From NCBI RefSeq assembly GCF_034929435.1, contig NZ_JAYFUM010000012.1:62001-126000 (forward strand): DNA of 64,000 nt. Reading direction: 5' to 3'. The position numbers and the translations under genes were made by a program. The notes beneath the pieces are model-generated. The model worked only from the letters and a program-made list of their open reading frames with translations, was not told where the DNA came from and did no database searches. This document shows positions 1 to 8,330 of the stretch, piece by piece (within the stretch, counting starts at the first letter, position 1; every line of letters begins with the position of its first letter). Origin of the DNA: Arcicella rigui (lineage in GTDB: Bacteria > Bacteroidota > Bacteroidia > Cytophagales > Spirosomataceae).

Positions 1-268
1 TTGCTTCACGGTAATCAATTGGTGGATAGTTTTTCTCTTTTTCACCGTCTTTTCTGATTTTAAAAATCTCACGGTTTCTAAGGTCAAAAGCATTTGCTCC
101 AAGCCCTGCAAAGCTGTTGTTTACTGAACTTTGAATCCCATCAATAACGGTAAGGCTACCCACCAAAGCTGTTACACCAATCGCAATAATTAGTGCTGTA
201 AGCGTAGTTCTAAGCATATTTGCCTGAATCGAACGCATTCCTTCACGAAAATTTTCTAATAAATTCAT
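1..268 (-). CDS. ABC transporter permease, FtsX/MacB type (N-terminal fragment)
   Basis: Only the first 89 or so codons are in the window; the gene runs off the left edge. Translating the minus strand from the ATG at 268 gives a protein starting MNLLENFREGMRSIQANMLR, followed by a hydrophobic segment (TTLTALIIAIGVTALVGSL) and then VIDGIQSSVNNSF and an F-D-L-R-N-R stretch. This layout (cytoplasmic amphipathic start, first TM helix, periplasmic MacB-PCD-like region) is typical of MacB/FtsX-family permeases of the lipoprotein or antimicrobial-peptide efflux class. A partner ATPase would be expected further left and is not visible, so the substrate cannot be assigned. Confidence 0.75.
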   Translation of the reverse strand, partial: MNLLENFREGMRSIQANMLRTTLTALIIAIGVTALVGSLTVIDGIQSSVNNSFAGLGANAFDLRNREIFKIRKDGEKEKNYPPIDYREA

Positions 269-427
269 AGTTGTGTATGTTCAAACGAAGAGAATTTCAG
301 ATAAAATAAAATTGAATATCAATGATTGATTAAAGGTTTTTCACTGTGATTAGCACGAATAATATGCTAAATTCGTTTATCGTTTACAATAACAAATTTA
401 GTTCAGAGAACTCAAAAAACTTCACCA

Positions 428-1693
428 ATGAAAAGGCTAATATTTCCGCTTATCATATTCTTATTGCTTTCGAGTCGTTTGTGGGCATCGCAAATATTAA
501 TTCCAATGGATGAAACCCAAAAAAATCATTTGAAATCTTATGGTATTGCTTTTTGGATTTTGAAAAACCATGAAACAGAAGTAGAGTGGTTGTTGAATTA
601 TCGTGGAGGTGCTTTTATGTTTCCGCAAGCTCAGAAATTTGAAAATGAATTGGTGATTCGTGGAGTAAGTTATGAAGTAATTTCAGAAGGCGATGCCGCT
701 GCCATCAGAGCAGAAGTAAGTAGCCCTGATGTAAATATGGATGTTGTAAAACTGCAAAAACCGCCAAAAGTGGCTGTGTATTCACCTAAAACAGCTCAAC
801 CTTGGGATGATGCCGTTACCTTGGCAATGACTTATGCAGAGATTCCTTATGATTTGATTTTCGACGATGAAGTGATGAATGGTAAACTTCCTGAGTATGA
901 TTGGTTACATTTGCATCATGAGGATTTTACAGGACAAATGGGTAAATTTTTGAATCAAAGTGGACAAAGTTGGTACCAGGCACAGTTGAGAGAAGATAAA
1001 AAAAATGCCCGCAAGTATGGTTTTGATAAAGTATCAGAATTGAAATTGGGCGTTGCTAAAAAAATTCGAGAGTTTGTTGCAGGGGGAGGTTATATGTTTG
1101 CGATGTGTACGGCAACAGATACTTATGATATTGCCTTAGCTGCTGAAGGAATTGATATTGTAGATGCGATGTATGATGGCGACGGCTACGACCATGATGC
1201 TGACGCTAAATTAGATTTTTCTAAGACCTTTGCTTTTCAAAATTTTAATTTAGTTTATCATCCTCAAATTGTTGAGTTTTCAAATATTGAGGCTTTTCCC
1301 AACGAAAGCAGACCAGTAGGAGAGGAGAAAGATTTTTTTAATTTGTTTCAGTTTTCTGCAAAATGGGATCCAATTCCTACAATGCTTACCCAAAATCATG
1401 AAACTACCATTCATGGTTTTATGGGACAAACTACTTCATTCAGAAAAGATTTGCTAAAACCCGAAGTAATCGTATTGGGGGAAAATCGTTCATTGAATGA
1501 AGCTCGATATATTCACGGTACTTTTTTGAAAGGTTTTTGGACATTTTACAGTGGTCACGACCCCGAAGATTATCGCCATTATGTGAATGAAGAGCCAACA
1601 GATTTGAATTTACACCCAAATTCGGCAGGTTATCGTTTGATACTCAATAATGTACTTTTTCCGGCTGCAAAGAAGAAAAAGCAAAAAACCTAA
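428..1693 (+). CDS. Exported protein of the family mislabelled 'asparagine synthetase B'
   Basis: 421 residues beginning with a signal peptide (MKRLIFPLIIFLLLSSRLWA, cleavage near residue 20), so it is probably periplasmic. I recognise it as a Bacteroidota family that databases often call asparagine synthetase B, but I see neither an N-terminal Cys glutaminase nor the ATP-pyrophosphatase motif of AsnB. What is visible is a class-I-amidotransferase-like or ThuA-like region: a KVAVYSPKTAQPWDDAVTLAM strand-helix start, then FVAGGGYMFAMCTATDTYD with a Cys after a Gly-rich strand, and a late H-x-x-D-Y-R-H (GHDPEDYRHY) that could supply the His. The gene stands alone between the divergent permease and the convergent polysaccharide operon and ends at a clear terminator. 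The substrate is unknown. Confidence 0.6.
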   Translation: MKRLIFPLIIFLLLSSRLWASQILIPMDETQKNHLKSYGIAFWILKNHETEVEWLLNYRGGAFMFPQAQKFENELVIRGVSYEVISEGDAAAIRAEVSSPDVNMDVVKLQKPPKVAVYSPKTAQPWDDAVTLAMTYAEIPYDLIFDDEVMNGKLPEYDWLHLHHEDFTGQMGKFLNQSGQSWYQAQLREDKKNARKYGFDKVSELKLGVAKKIREFVAGGGYMFAMCTATDTYDIALAAEGIDIVDAMYDGDGYDHDADAKLDFSKTFAFQNFNLVYHPQIVEFSNIEAFPNESRPVGEEKDFFNLFQFSAKWDPIPTMLTQNHETTIHGFMGQTTSFRKDLLKPEVIVLGENRSLNEARYIHGTFLKGFWTFYSGHDPEDYRHYVNEEPTDLNLHPNSAGYRLILNNVLFPAAKKKKQKT

Positions 1694-1856
1694 TAAGTGA
1701 TTGGTTTTTTAAATTTCTAATTTAGGCTTTTTTAGGTCGGATAAAGATCTTTTTAAACAATTTTTCAGAAGAATTTAATTCAAATTACATCTATTATAGA
1801 CGAATTCCGAAATCAGAAATCGTAAATCCCAAATAATATATTCCCAATTACTTTAC

Positions 1857-1882
1857 AAAGGCTCTTCTCAAGAGCCTTTTTT
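1857..1882 (+). terminator. Rho-independent terminator of the 428-1693 gene
   Basis: AAAGGCTCTT (1857-1866), a 3-base loop and AAGAGCCTTT (1870-1879), followed by a T run to about 1882. It lies 160 bp beyond the plus-strand stop and overlaps the last codons of the convergent glycosyltransferase gene (stop at 1868), so that gene's C-terminal GS-stop is encoded inside the hairpin. Confidence 0.75.
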
Positions 1883-2893
1883 TGTAAATAATGTTTCTAT
1901 TTTCCATTTTACATTAGCATATACTTTCATGAATGTTTCTGGAAATATAAAGCTTTGTAAGACAAATTTTAAATGTTCGCTATTGTTAGGCTTTGTCAAA
2001 TACAGTGAAATAATAGCAAAATATAGCGATGCTAAAGACTGATTTTTGAGTTTGAAAACGTTCGCCATCAGTAAATAATATTCCCCTAAAATGGGTTTTA
2101 TCAAATGTGTATATTTAAAATTCAGTTCTTTGTCGATGTTTGAATACATGAAAAGTCTGTTTTTAATAAATACTTCACTGTAATTACTATCAGTATAACT
2201 CAAACCACCTTGATGTCTTCGATAAACGCACATTACATCAGGAATATAGCCGATGTAGCCTTGATTGGCGAGTAAAATATAAATTGGTATATCTCCACTT
2301 TTTGATTTTAAAAACCATTCTGGAAATTTTTCACCAATCAGATTTCTCCGAAACATCACGCTGGCGGTTGCCATGAACCAAACTTCCTTTTGCGTAAGTA
2401 AATCTTCGGGATAGATTTTATCTTTTTGGTCGGGCGGATTGATAAACTTCTGCCCCATGTCTGAACCATCTTCATAAGACATAATGGCATTATGAAAACA
2501 AGCCGAACTTTCGGGGTGAGCATTCAGAAAATCATATTGTTTTTGAAGTTTATAATTATCGGTTAAATAATCGTCACCTTCAATGTAAACAATATACTTG
2601 CCTTTGCATTGGTAGAAAGTTTGTGTAAAATTCCCCTTACCTGGACATTCTTTTGTGCCTTGATTTTTCTCCCAAAGAAGGGCTTTTATTAAAGCTGGAT
2701 ATTTTGAAGCATACTCAATCACGATACTTCTTGAATCGTCAGGAGAACAATCTTCTCCGACTACAATTTCAAAATTGAAATTTGTAATCTGACTCACAAG
2801 ACTATCTAAGCATTGACGCAAGTATTTACCATGATTATAAACCGTGATAAAAACACTTACTTCAATAGGTGAGGATGGCTGTACTTTATTCAT
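1868..2893 (-). CDS. Glycosyltransferase family 2 (GT-A fold)
   Basis: 341 residues. The N-terminal GT-A domain shows SVFITVYNHGKYLRQCLDSL (residues 13-32), the nucleotide-binding VVGEDCSPDDS near 45-54, and the DxD-like metal motif in VYIEGDDYL (D107-D108). The C-terminal third is hydrophobic-rich without a clear TM helix. It would transfer an activated sugar to a lipid- or sugar-linked acceptor on the cytoplasmic face. It is the last gene of the polysaccharide operon and its start overlaps the stop of the PhyH gene by 8 bp, suggesting translational coupling. Donor and acceptor cannot be read from the sequence. Confidence 0.88.
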   Translation of the reverse strand: MNKVQPSSPIEVSVFITVYNHGKYLRQCLDSLVSQITNFNFEIVVGEDCSPDDSRSIVIEYASKYPALIKALLWEKNQGTKECPGKGNFTQTFYQCKGKYIVYIEGDDYLTDNYKLQKQYDFLNAHPESSACFHNAIMSYEDGSDMGQKFINPPDQKDKIYPEDLLTQKEVWFMATASVMFRRNLIGEKFPEWFLKSKSGDIPIYILLANQGYIGYIPDVMCVYRRHQGGLSYTDSNYSEVFIKNRLFMYSNIDKELNFKYTHLIKPILGEYYLLMANVFKLKNQSLASLYFAIISLYLTKPNNSEHLKFVLQSFIFPETFMKVYANVKWKIETLFTKKGS

Positions 2894-3710
2894 TCACAAA
2901 ATAGTTAAGTATGTCTTTTGCCTGAGGATAATCTGGCGTTATCAAGTCTGGATTTGGATAATAAACGTAGGGATGCGGATAACCTCTTTCAATAAAAGCT
3001 TGTTCAGATAAATCGTTGTATCTAAAATGACAAGACCATCTGATGCCATCTTCGGTTGAATTATTTCCAGATTGGTGAATCAAAAATGAAGAGAAAAACA
3101 AAGCATCGCCTTTTTTTACTTCAACGGGTACGATTTGCTGTTGTGCTAATACTTCATCAGGGATTACTCCAAAAGAATCAACCATCTGCGTAGCTTGAAG
3201 TCCTAATTTATGGCTGTTTGGCATTACTTCCAAAGCTCCCAATGAAATATCAATATCCGCTAAAGCAACCCAAACTACAATAGAGTTCAGTGAACCTTGC
3301 ATGCTTCGCCAGTCTTGATGAGCGTCAGTTTTCCAATACACTTGTTTTTTCGCCAATTTGCGAGCGTTGAAAAACATCACAGGACGAGTACAAACGTTTG
3401 GAAATTCAATGCCTAATTTTTTTAAATTATCAACTAAACGGTCGTCTAAAGAAAGTTTATGCAACGAAATTAAGTGCTGAATATGTTTTCCGCAAGCCAT
3501 TAATCTGTCTGGATGTTCTTCAAATAATCTGAATAACAATTTATTAAAATCAATTTCAGTTTGAATTTCATCCACAGGATAGTTCAAATATTTCATTTGA
3601 TTGACAAAAATTTGCTTTGCGTCTTCACGAATTTTGTCTATTTCTTCTACCGCAAAAAGACCTCTAACAATCTGATAACCAGTTTCTTTAAATTCTTGAA
3701 AATTTACCAT
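2886..3710 (-). CDS. Phytanoyl-CoA dioxygenase (PhyH) family Fe(II)/2-oxoglutarate oxygenase
   Basis: 274 residues with the double-stranded beta-helix oxygenase signature: H131-x-D133 in TDAHQDWRSM, a distal His H212 in FLIHQSGNN, and R224 (GIRWSCHFRY) in place to bind 2-oxoglutarate. GALEVMPNSHKLG near residue 158 is the usual PhyH segment before the distal His. PhyH proteins hydroxylate small molecules, lipids or sugars. Its place between a GH43-like gene (13 bp upstream) and a GT2 (8 bp overlap) points to hydroxylation of a sugar or other substituent of the exported polysaccharide. The actual substrate is an inference. No signal peptide, so cytoplasmic. Confidence 0.85.
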   Translation of the reverse strand: MVNFQEFKETGYQIVRGLFAVEEIDKIREDAKQIFVNQMKYLNYPVDEIQTEIDFNKLLFRLFEEHPDRLMACGKHIQHLISLHKLSLDDRLVDNLKKLGIEFPNVCTRPVMFFNARKLAKKQVYWKTDAHQDWRSMQGSLNSIVVWVALADIDISLGALEVMPNSHKLGLQATQMVDSFGVIPDEVLAQQQIVPVEVKKGDALFFSSFLIHQSGNNSTEDGIRWSCHFRYNDLSEQAFIERGYPHPYVYYPNPDLITPDYPQAKDILNYFVNE

Positions 3711-3723
3711 TGTTTGATGTATT

Positions 3724-4668
3724 TTAATTTAAAACAGCATAACCAATTCCTGTTCTTCCAAAACCGTTGCCATTGTAAAACATGTGCAGTTGATTATTGA
3801 TAGGCAATACGTGTGGGTATGCCAACATCATACTATCAAAATCTGCTGGATTACTGCTGATGTCCATCGTCATTAATTCGTCTTTTCTATCCCACTTGAT
3901 GCCGTCAGAAGATTCTGCGTAACCAATTCGGTAACTTTGAGTAGCATCAATCCGATAATCATTGAAATTTCTGTGCGAATACCACATTTTATAAATGCCG
4001 TTTTCTTTAATCACAGAAGCTTTTACAATACCCGCTTCATCGTTGTCTCTATAATCAATCGCCACACGTCCTTTTCGTACCCAGTCAATGCCATTGGTCG
4101 ATTCTGCGTATTTGATATGGTATCGAGGTTCCATAATTCCTTTTACTTCTCGCCATTCAGTACATGACAAATACCAATTTCGCCAAATACCATTGTCGTC
4201 AATCAATACACAGGAAGTACCCGAATAATGTGGTTCAATATAATCTCTGTCCCAAAGTGGGCCTTCTGAAAGCTTTTGGAAAGTTTTGCCGCCATCTTCA
4301 CTAATCGCCAAACCGACAGCATTGTGGTAAGGAATGGTATTTCGTACATTCCAACCGATATAGTACAAGTACTTTTTGTTGTCATAATCAATAATCCACG
4401 AAGGCATTACTCCACAATCATCAAAAGTACCTTTTTTACCTAATTCAATGAATGGTTCACGGTTTTCAAAAAGAACATTATGCGGATTGTTGGCTTCTAC
4501 TTCAATAAAATTAGGATGACTTCTTCCTTGTTCATCACGAGTAGAAAAGTAAATTCTGATTTTATTTTCATCTGGAGCATAGTCACAAATTGGTACTTGT
4601 GCATGGCTTTTACTCCAACTTATCGACCCGTCTGGTGTGTAAATATGTCCTTTCTTAATCCAATTCAT
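3724..4668 (-). CDS. GH43/GH130-like five-bladed beta-propeller protein
   Basis: 314 residues with no signal peptide. Repeating W/Y-G-x-A-x-S-x-D-G units are clear: HNAVGLAISEDGGKTFQKL, IKYAESTNGIDWVRKG and RIGYAESSDGIKWDRKDE, each resembling one blade of the glycosidase-like propeller used by GH43, GH32 and GH130 enzymes. Acidic residues in TFDDCGVMPSWI and NPADFDSMMLAYPHV sit where propeller active sites place theirs. A cytoplasmic location inside a polysaccharide-synthesis operon is odd for a hydrolase. A phosphorylase, a transferase or a sugar-binding role is as likely as hydrolysis. I would not give an EC number. Confidence 0.7.
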   Translation of the reverse strand: MNWIKKGHIYTPDGSISWSKSHAQVPICDYAPDENKIRIYFSTRDEQGRSHPNFIEVEANNPHNVLFENREPFIELGKKGTFDDCGVMPSWIIDYDNKKYLYYIGWNVRNTIPYHNAVGLAISEDGGKTFQKLSEGPLWDRDYIEPHYSGTSCVLIDDNGIWRNWYLSCTEWREVKGIMEPRYHIKYAESTNGIDWVRKGRVAIDYRDNDEAGIVKASVIKENGIYKMWYSHRNFNDYRIDATQSYRIGYAESSDGIKWDRKDELMTMDISSNPADFDSMMLAYPHVLPINNQLHMFYNGNGFGRTGIGYAVLN

Positions 4669-4680
4669 TTGATTTATTGA

Positions 4681-4844
4681 GGTTTAAGTAGTGATTGGTA
4701 AATAGTAATTGGTGATTAGTATTTTAAGTATTTAATTATTTTCATGAGTTAGTAAAGTCAATTGATATAGTTTTGCTAAAATTTGATTTACTTAAAAAAC
4801 TGAATCAAAAAAGCTCAAAGCTCAGTGCTGATAGCTCACAGCTA
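4681..4844. repeat. Intergenic stutter-repeat stretch inside the polysaccharide operon
   Basis: The gap holds short imperfect repeats: AGTGATTGGTAAATAGTAATTGGTGATTAG near 4691-4719 in broken form, and GCTCAAAGCTCAGTGCTGATAGCTCACAGCT-like words near 4813-4845. The GTAATTGGTGATTAG word recurs in inverted orientation near 19700-19730. No coding potential is visible. It is the longest gap in the operon and may be a processing or attenuation point. Confidence 0.45.
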
Positions 4845-5507
4845 TTAAATCTTAATATCCTTACTCGAAATATTAGCAGGAACGGCAGGGTTACCTTTCC
4901 AAATAGACCAAGGTTCTGTTTTTTGTTTAGTTAGATTTGCTCCCATTGCAATCAAAGTACCTTCGCCCAGAACTGCACCATCACGAATAGTTGCATTTAC
5001 GCCAATGAAACAATTATTGCCTACTACACATCTTCCTGACAAAACTACATGAGAAGTAAAGAAAACGTGGTCTTTGATAACACCATGATGACCAATGTGA
5101 TTACCACTCCAAAGTACACAGTTATTACCAATACTTGTGAAAGGCTGAATGGTATTGTCTTCCAAAATAAAGCAATTTTCCCCGATTTGAGCTTCAGGAA
5201 AAACAGTCGCTTTTGAACTGATATATGAAATAAATTTATAACCTTTTGCTTTACCTTCGTTATAAATTCTTTCACGAACTCGGTTCATTTTGAGTTCAGT
5301 CATCGGAGCGAAGAGCTGAAATTCTTCTGGAGGATAGATTTCGTTGATTTCGTCGAATGGAATTACTGGAAGATTTTTATACTCTTTTTCTTTCAAGTAT
5401 TCTTTTTCTACTGTGAAAGCCACTACTTCGTGTTCAGAATCGTACTTTAAATAAAAGTGTGCAAGTTCTGCTGAAAGCGTAGTGCCGAAAATTATTACTT
5501 TTGCCAT
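4845..5507 (-). CDS. NeuD-like sugar O-/N-acyltransferase (left-handed beta-helix)
   Basis: 220 residues. The N-terminal part (MAKVIIFGTTLSAELAHFYLK...) is the small Rossmann-like PglD/NeuD N-terminal domain that binds the sugar nucleotide. From about residue 95 there are hexapeptide turns (VFPEAQIGENCFILEDNTIQ; NNCVLWSGNHIGHHG; GRCVVGNNCFIGVNATIRDG), the acetyl-CoA-binding left-handed helix. H138/H139 in the IGHHG segment fit the catalytic His position. It probably acetylates an amino sugar made by the DegT aminotransferase of the same operon; that pairing is typical of PglE/PglD-like pathways but remains inference here. The 176 bp between this gene and the next downstream one contain short stutter repeats and no ORF. 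Confidence 0.82.
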   Translation of the reverse strand: MAKVIIFGTTLSAELAHFYLKYDSEHEVVAFTVEKEYLKEKEYKNLPVIPFDEINEIYPPEEFQLFAPMTELKMNRVRERIYNEGKAKGYKFISYISSKATVFPEAQIGENCFILEDNTIQPFTSIGNNCVLWSGNHIGHHGVIKDHVFFTSHVVLSGRCVVGNNCFIGVNATIRDGAVLGEGTLIAMGANLTKQKTEPWSIWKGNPAVPANISSKDIKI

Positions 5508-5551
5508 TTTCGAAAGTATTTTAGAAAGTTGATTGTAAATCAGAAGCTGAT

Positions 5552-6250
5552 TTATACTAATTCATAGTCGTTTAGTAATGTTGATATATGTTCGGGGCTA
5601 TTGAACATCAAAATATCAATGATAGAAAGCCAAGGTACAAATTCATTTTTGAATTGAGTGTAACGAATGGCTTTGCTTTTGATAAAAAATAATTCTTTGC
5701 CAATTGCCTGAAAAGCGGCTTTGTCGTAAAGTTCCAAACCACCAATTGGATTGATATAAGTATCGGTTTTTTCCTGCACACAAATATCAATAATCCTTTC
5801 TTGAGCTTTCAGATGTGTATTGTGATAAATACTTGAACTCGGAACAATTTCAGTTTTTATTTCTAAATATTGACAAACTTGCGTTAAGTTTTCAAAAATA
5901 ATCTCTGAAAAAATACTTTTTTCGGTATTCAATAAACCCTCAATCAAAGGAAGTACTTGCTGGTAATGCGGTGCTTTTTTATAGCTTTGTTCAATGGTTT
6001 TTAGAAATTTACTCTTCCAAGCACTGTCCCAATTTACTTCTATGCTATTGATTAATTTATTCTGACTTGCTTCTTTCAAAGGAATGGTAAAAAGGCTGTC
6101 TTTACCATTTACTAAAATTCTGTTACGATTAATCCAACCTTTGTTAATGAAATTCACATCGTCGTAAATGATAAATTTATCAACGGCATTAATCAGTTGG
6201 AAATACCCGATATAGGGAAATATATAAGGTTGCATAATCGCAATTTTCAT
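5552..6250 (-). CDS. WbqC-like family protein
   Basis: 232 residues opening with MKIAIMQPYIFPYIGYFQLI, the diagnostic start of the WbqC family, followed by DKFIIYDDVNFINKGWINRNRI and GKDSLFTIPL. WbqC proteins occur in O-antigen and capsule clusters next to DegT aminotransferases and acyltransferases and are thought to modify amino sugars or attach amino-acid-like groups. The biochemical reaction is not established to my knowledge. Here it lies 44 bp upstream of the NeuD-like gene and 21 bp downstream of the membrane glycosyltransferase, consistent with one transcript. Confidence 0.85.
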   Translation of the reverse strand: MKIAIMQPYIFPYIGYFQLINAVDKFIIYDDVNFINKGWINRNRILVNGKDSLFTIPLKEASQNKLINSIEVNWDSAWKSKFLKTIEQSYKKAPHYQQVLPLIEGLLNTEKSIFSEIIFENLTQVCQYLEIKTEIVPSSSIYHNTHLKAQERIIDICVQEKTDTYINPIGGLELYDKAAFQAIGKELFFIKSKAIRYTQFKNEFVPWLSIIDILMFNSPEHISTLLNDYELV

Positions 6251-6271
6251 AAAAAAACGGTTTTTAGGTGA

Positions 6272-8323
6272 TTAATGTAATTTGCGGAGGTAATAGTCTT
6301 CGCCTCTTACAATTACATTTTTCATCAATGTATCTGTGCCTAAACGGATGTCTCCGGGTTGCGGTTTAATCACACTTTTGGCAAAGAATAAATAATCAGC
6401 TTCTTTCGGAATTGGTCGAAGTCCTTGTTCAAAAGGATTCAAAACAATCAGTTTACGAGTCAATTTATCGCCCCAAAGTGGATACTCATAGTCGTCGTTG
6501 ATTGTCCCCAAAGCCACGGTTGCATCTTGTGGTACAAGTTTATTGAAATTTTCGTAGGCTTTTGTAATATCAGGACGAGCCTCGGTTTGTAATTCGATTC
6601 TTGTCATTTCAAAAGCTGAAACTCTTCCGTAAGCTCTTATAGGTAAACATCTATAATTCAAGAATACAGCTAAAAGAGCCGACATAATGCCTACAAGTAC
6701 CACAAAACTAACATAAGATTTCAAAATCACATGATTGGGCTTTTCAAGCGAGTATTTTCCTGTAAAAAGTAAAGCTAAAAATGGTACTGCATAAACAGCA
6801 GTACTAATCATATATCGTCCTTTCCAAGCATCGTAAGGGGCTGTGTAGGCAAGTGCGATAAAATGAAAAACAAAGGCTAAACCCAAATATACATATACTT
6901 CTTTGGTCTTGATTACTCGAACAAGTGCCAGCAAAGCCAGTGGAATAATTAAGGCAAAACCAAAAATACCCCAACACGGACTACCATTATAAAATTCAAA
7001 ACGCTTATTGTAAGCAAAAGGAAAAATGGTAAAATTGGTTTCTTCTTCCAAACGAGCTTTTAAAACCTTTTTTTCCAACCAAATAATTGGTTTTTTCATC
7101 CAACGGTTGATTTTCTCGCCTTCTTCCCAGTTGCGTAATCCATCAAGGTTAATCATATCAATGGCATAACGTGCCACATTACGAGTACCCTGTTTGATGA
7201 GATTTGATTTCGGCCCTGCTCTGTCAATTGATTGATGACGCAAAGCTGTCGGCGGACCAATCGGATGATGATAGTCTCTGATATTTGGAATATATCCTGA
7301 TGGTAATGTGAACAACACAAAACCCAACACAAAAGCCACAACTAAATGCTTGAAGTGAATGAGCGAAAAACCTCCAAAAATCTGCTTTTGTTCGTCTTTG
7401 AAAACAGTATAAAGTAAAATTAAAAAGACAGGAGGCAACGAAAATACAAATGTAATTTTATGTCCAAGGGCAATTCCGAAACTTATACCAGCCAAATAAA
7501 TATATCTTCTTTTCTTTTTTTCATTGAAGCTAAATAGAAAATAGACCAAACAGCTCAAGTACGAAGCAAGTACAATGTCAGACTCAGTAGTAATTGACTG
7601 CTTGAGTACGTCTGGCAGAAGTAATATTACCAAAGCACAAAAAAAGCTTGCGGAAAGATTATTAGTAATACTTCTTACAATACCGAAAGTAGCAAAGCCA
7701 ATTACCCAATAAGCAGCATGATGAATTGATTTAAACCAGTTCTCAACTTTATCAGACATCAAATAAGTATAAAGTTGAATCGTACAGGCACTTCTTGGGT
7801 AAGTATCTATATTCCAGTTTGTTCCGCCGAAATGGTCCATCGTTCCGTGTTGAATATAGTACAATAAACGGTTCAAGTGTCCCGTCATACTGTCCCATTC
7901 ATTGGGTGGCGTGTAGCAAATCAGTAAGAAATCAGTTACTTCTATAACGGCAAGCGTTAGGAAGAGTCCACCAAAAATAACTTTTAAGAAAACTGAAAGA
8001 TTACCAAACCAATTCCAAACGGCTTGAATTCTGCTGCCGATAATTTGAAAAACGGTGAAATTCTCTTTTCTATCATTCCCGAAAAACTTACTGAATTGGA
8101 TGAAGAAAATAAAGGCAGGAATGAAAGCTCCTACAGCCCAAAATCTTCTGTCGTCCATTTTATGTAATTCTGAAAGCGTAAATCCTGTAAGAATTACACT
8201 TCCACAAAAAACAATGTAAGCAATAACGATGAGGTCAATTAACGATTTCTGACAAACACGTGCCGATACTCGAAAGACAAAACCAACGAATATGGCGAAA
8301 ATGATAGGATATAAGAAAGTCAT
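6272..8323 (-). CDS. Multi-TM glycosyltransferase, GT39/PMT-like
   Basis: 683 residues with roughly 11-13 hydrophobic helices, including FLYPIIFAIFVGFVFRV at the N-terminus. A luminal loop with an acidic motif (PPNEWDSMTGHLNRLLYY, near residues 140-160) follows the fourth or so TM; GT39/GT-C enzymes carry their catalytic Asp/Glu in that first large loop. The C-terminal 110 residues form a soluble periplasmic domain (RPDITKAYENFNKLVPQDATVAL...). GT-C enzymes use polyprenyl-phosphate sugars at the outer face of the membrane. In this operon it could decorate the undecaprenyl-linked glycan, which would be unusual for a chain finished in the cytoplasm before ABC export. The next downstream gene is 21 bp away. 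Confidence 0.72.
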   Translation of the reverse strand: MTFLYPIIFAIFVGFVFRVSARVCQKSLIDLIVIAYIVFCGSVILTGFTLSELHKMDDRRFWAVGAFIPAFIFFIQFSKFFGNDRKENFTVFQIIGSRIQAVWNWFGNLSVFLKVIFGGLFLTLAVIEVTDFLLICYTPPNEWDSMTGHLNRLLYYIQHGTMDHFGGTNWNIDTYPRSACTIQLYTYLMSDKVENWFKSIHHAAYWVIGFATFGIVRSITNNLSASFFCALVILLLPDVLKQSITTESDIVLASYLSCLVYFLFSFNEKKKRRYIYLAGISFGIALGHKITFVFSLPPVFLILLYTVFKDEQKQIFGGFSLIHFKHLVVAFVLGFVLFTLPSGYIPNIRDYHHPIGPPTALRHQSIDRAGPKSNLIKQGTRNVARYAIDMINLDGLRNWEEGEKINRWMKKPIIWLEKKVLKARLEEETNFTIFPFAYNKRFEFYNGSPCWGIFGFALIIPLALLALVRVIKTKEVYVYLGLAFVFHFIALAYTAPYDAWKGRYMISTAVYAVPFLALLFTGKYSLEKPNHVILKSYVSFVVLVGIMSALLAVFLNYRCLPIRAYGRVSAFEMTRIELQTEARPDITKAYENFNKLVPQDATVALGTINDDYEYPLWGDKLTRKLIVLNPFEQGLRPIPKEADYLFFAKSVIKPQPGDIRLGTDTLMKNVIVRGEDYYLRKLH

Positions 8324-8330
8324 CTTGGTT

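Noticed and set aside
428..1693. Asparagine synthetase B as the function
   Set aside because: No N-terminal Cys glutaminase and no ATP-pyrophosphatase motif; a signal peptide is present.
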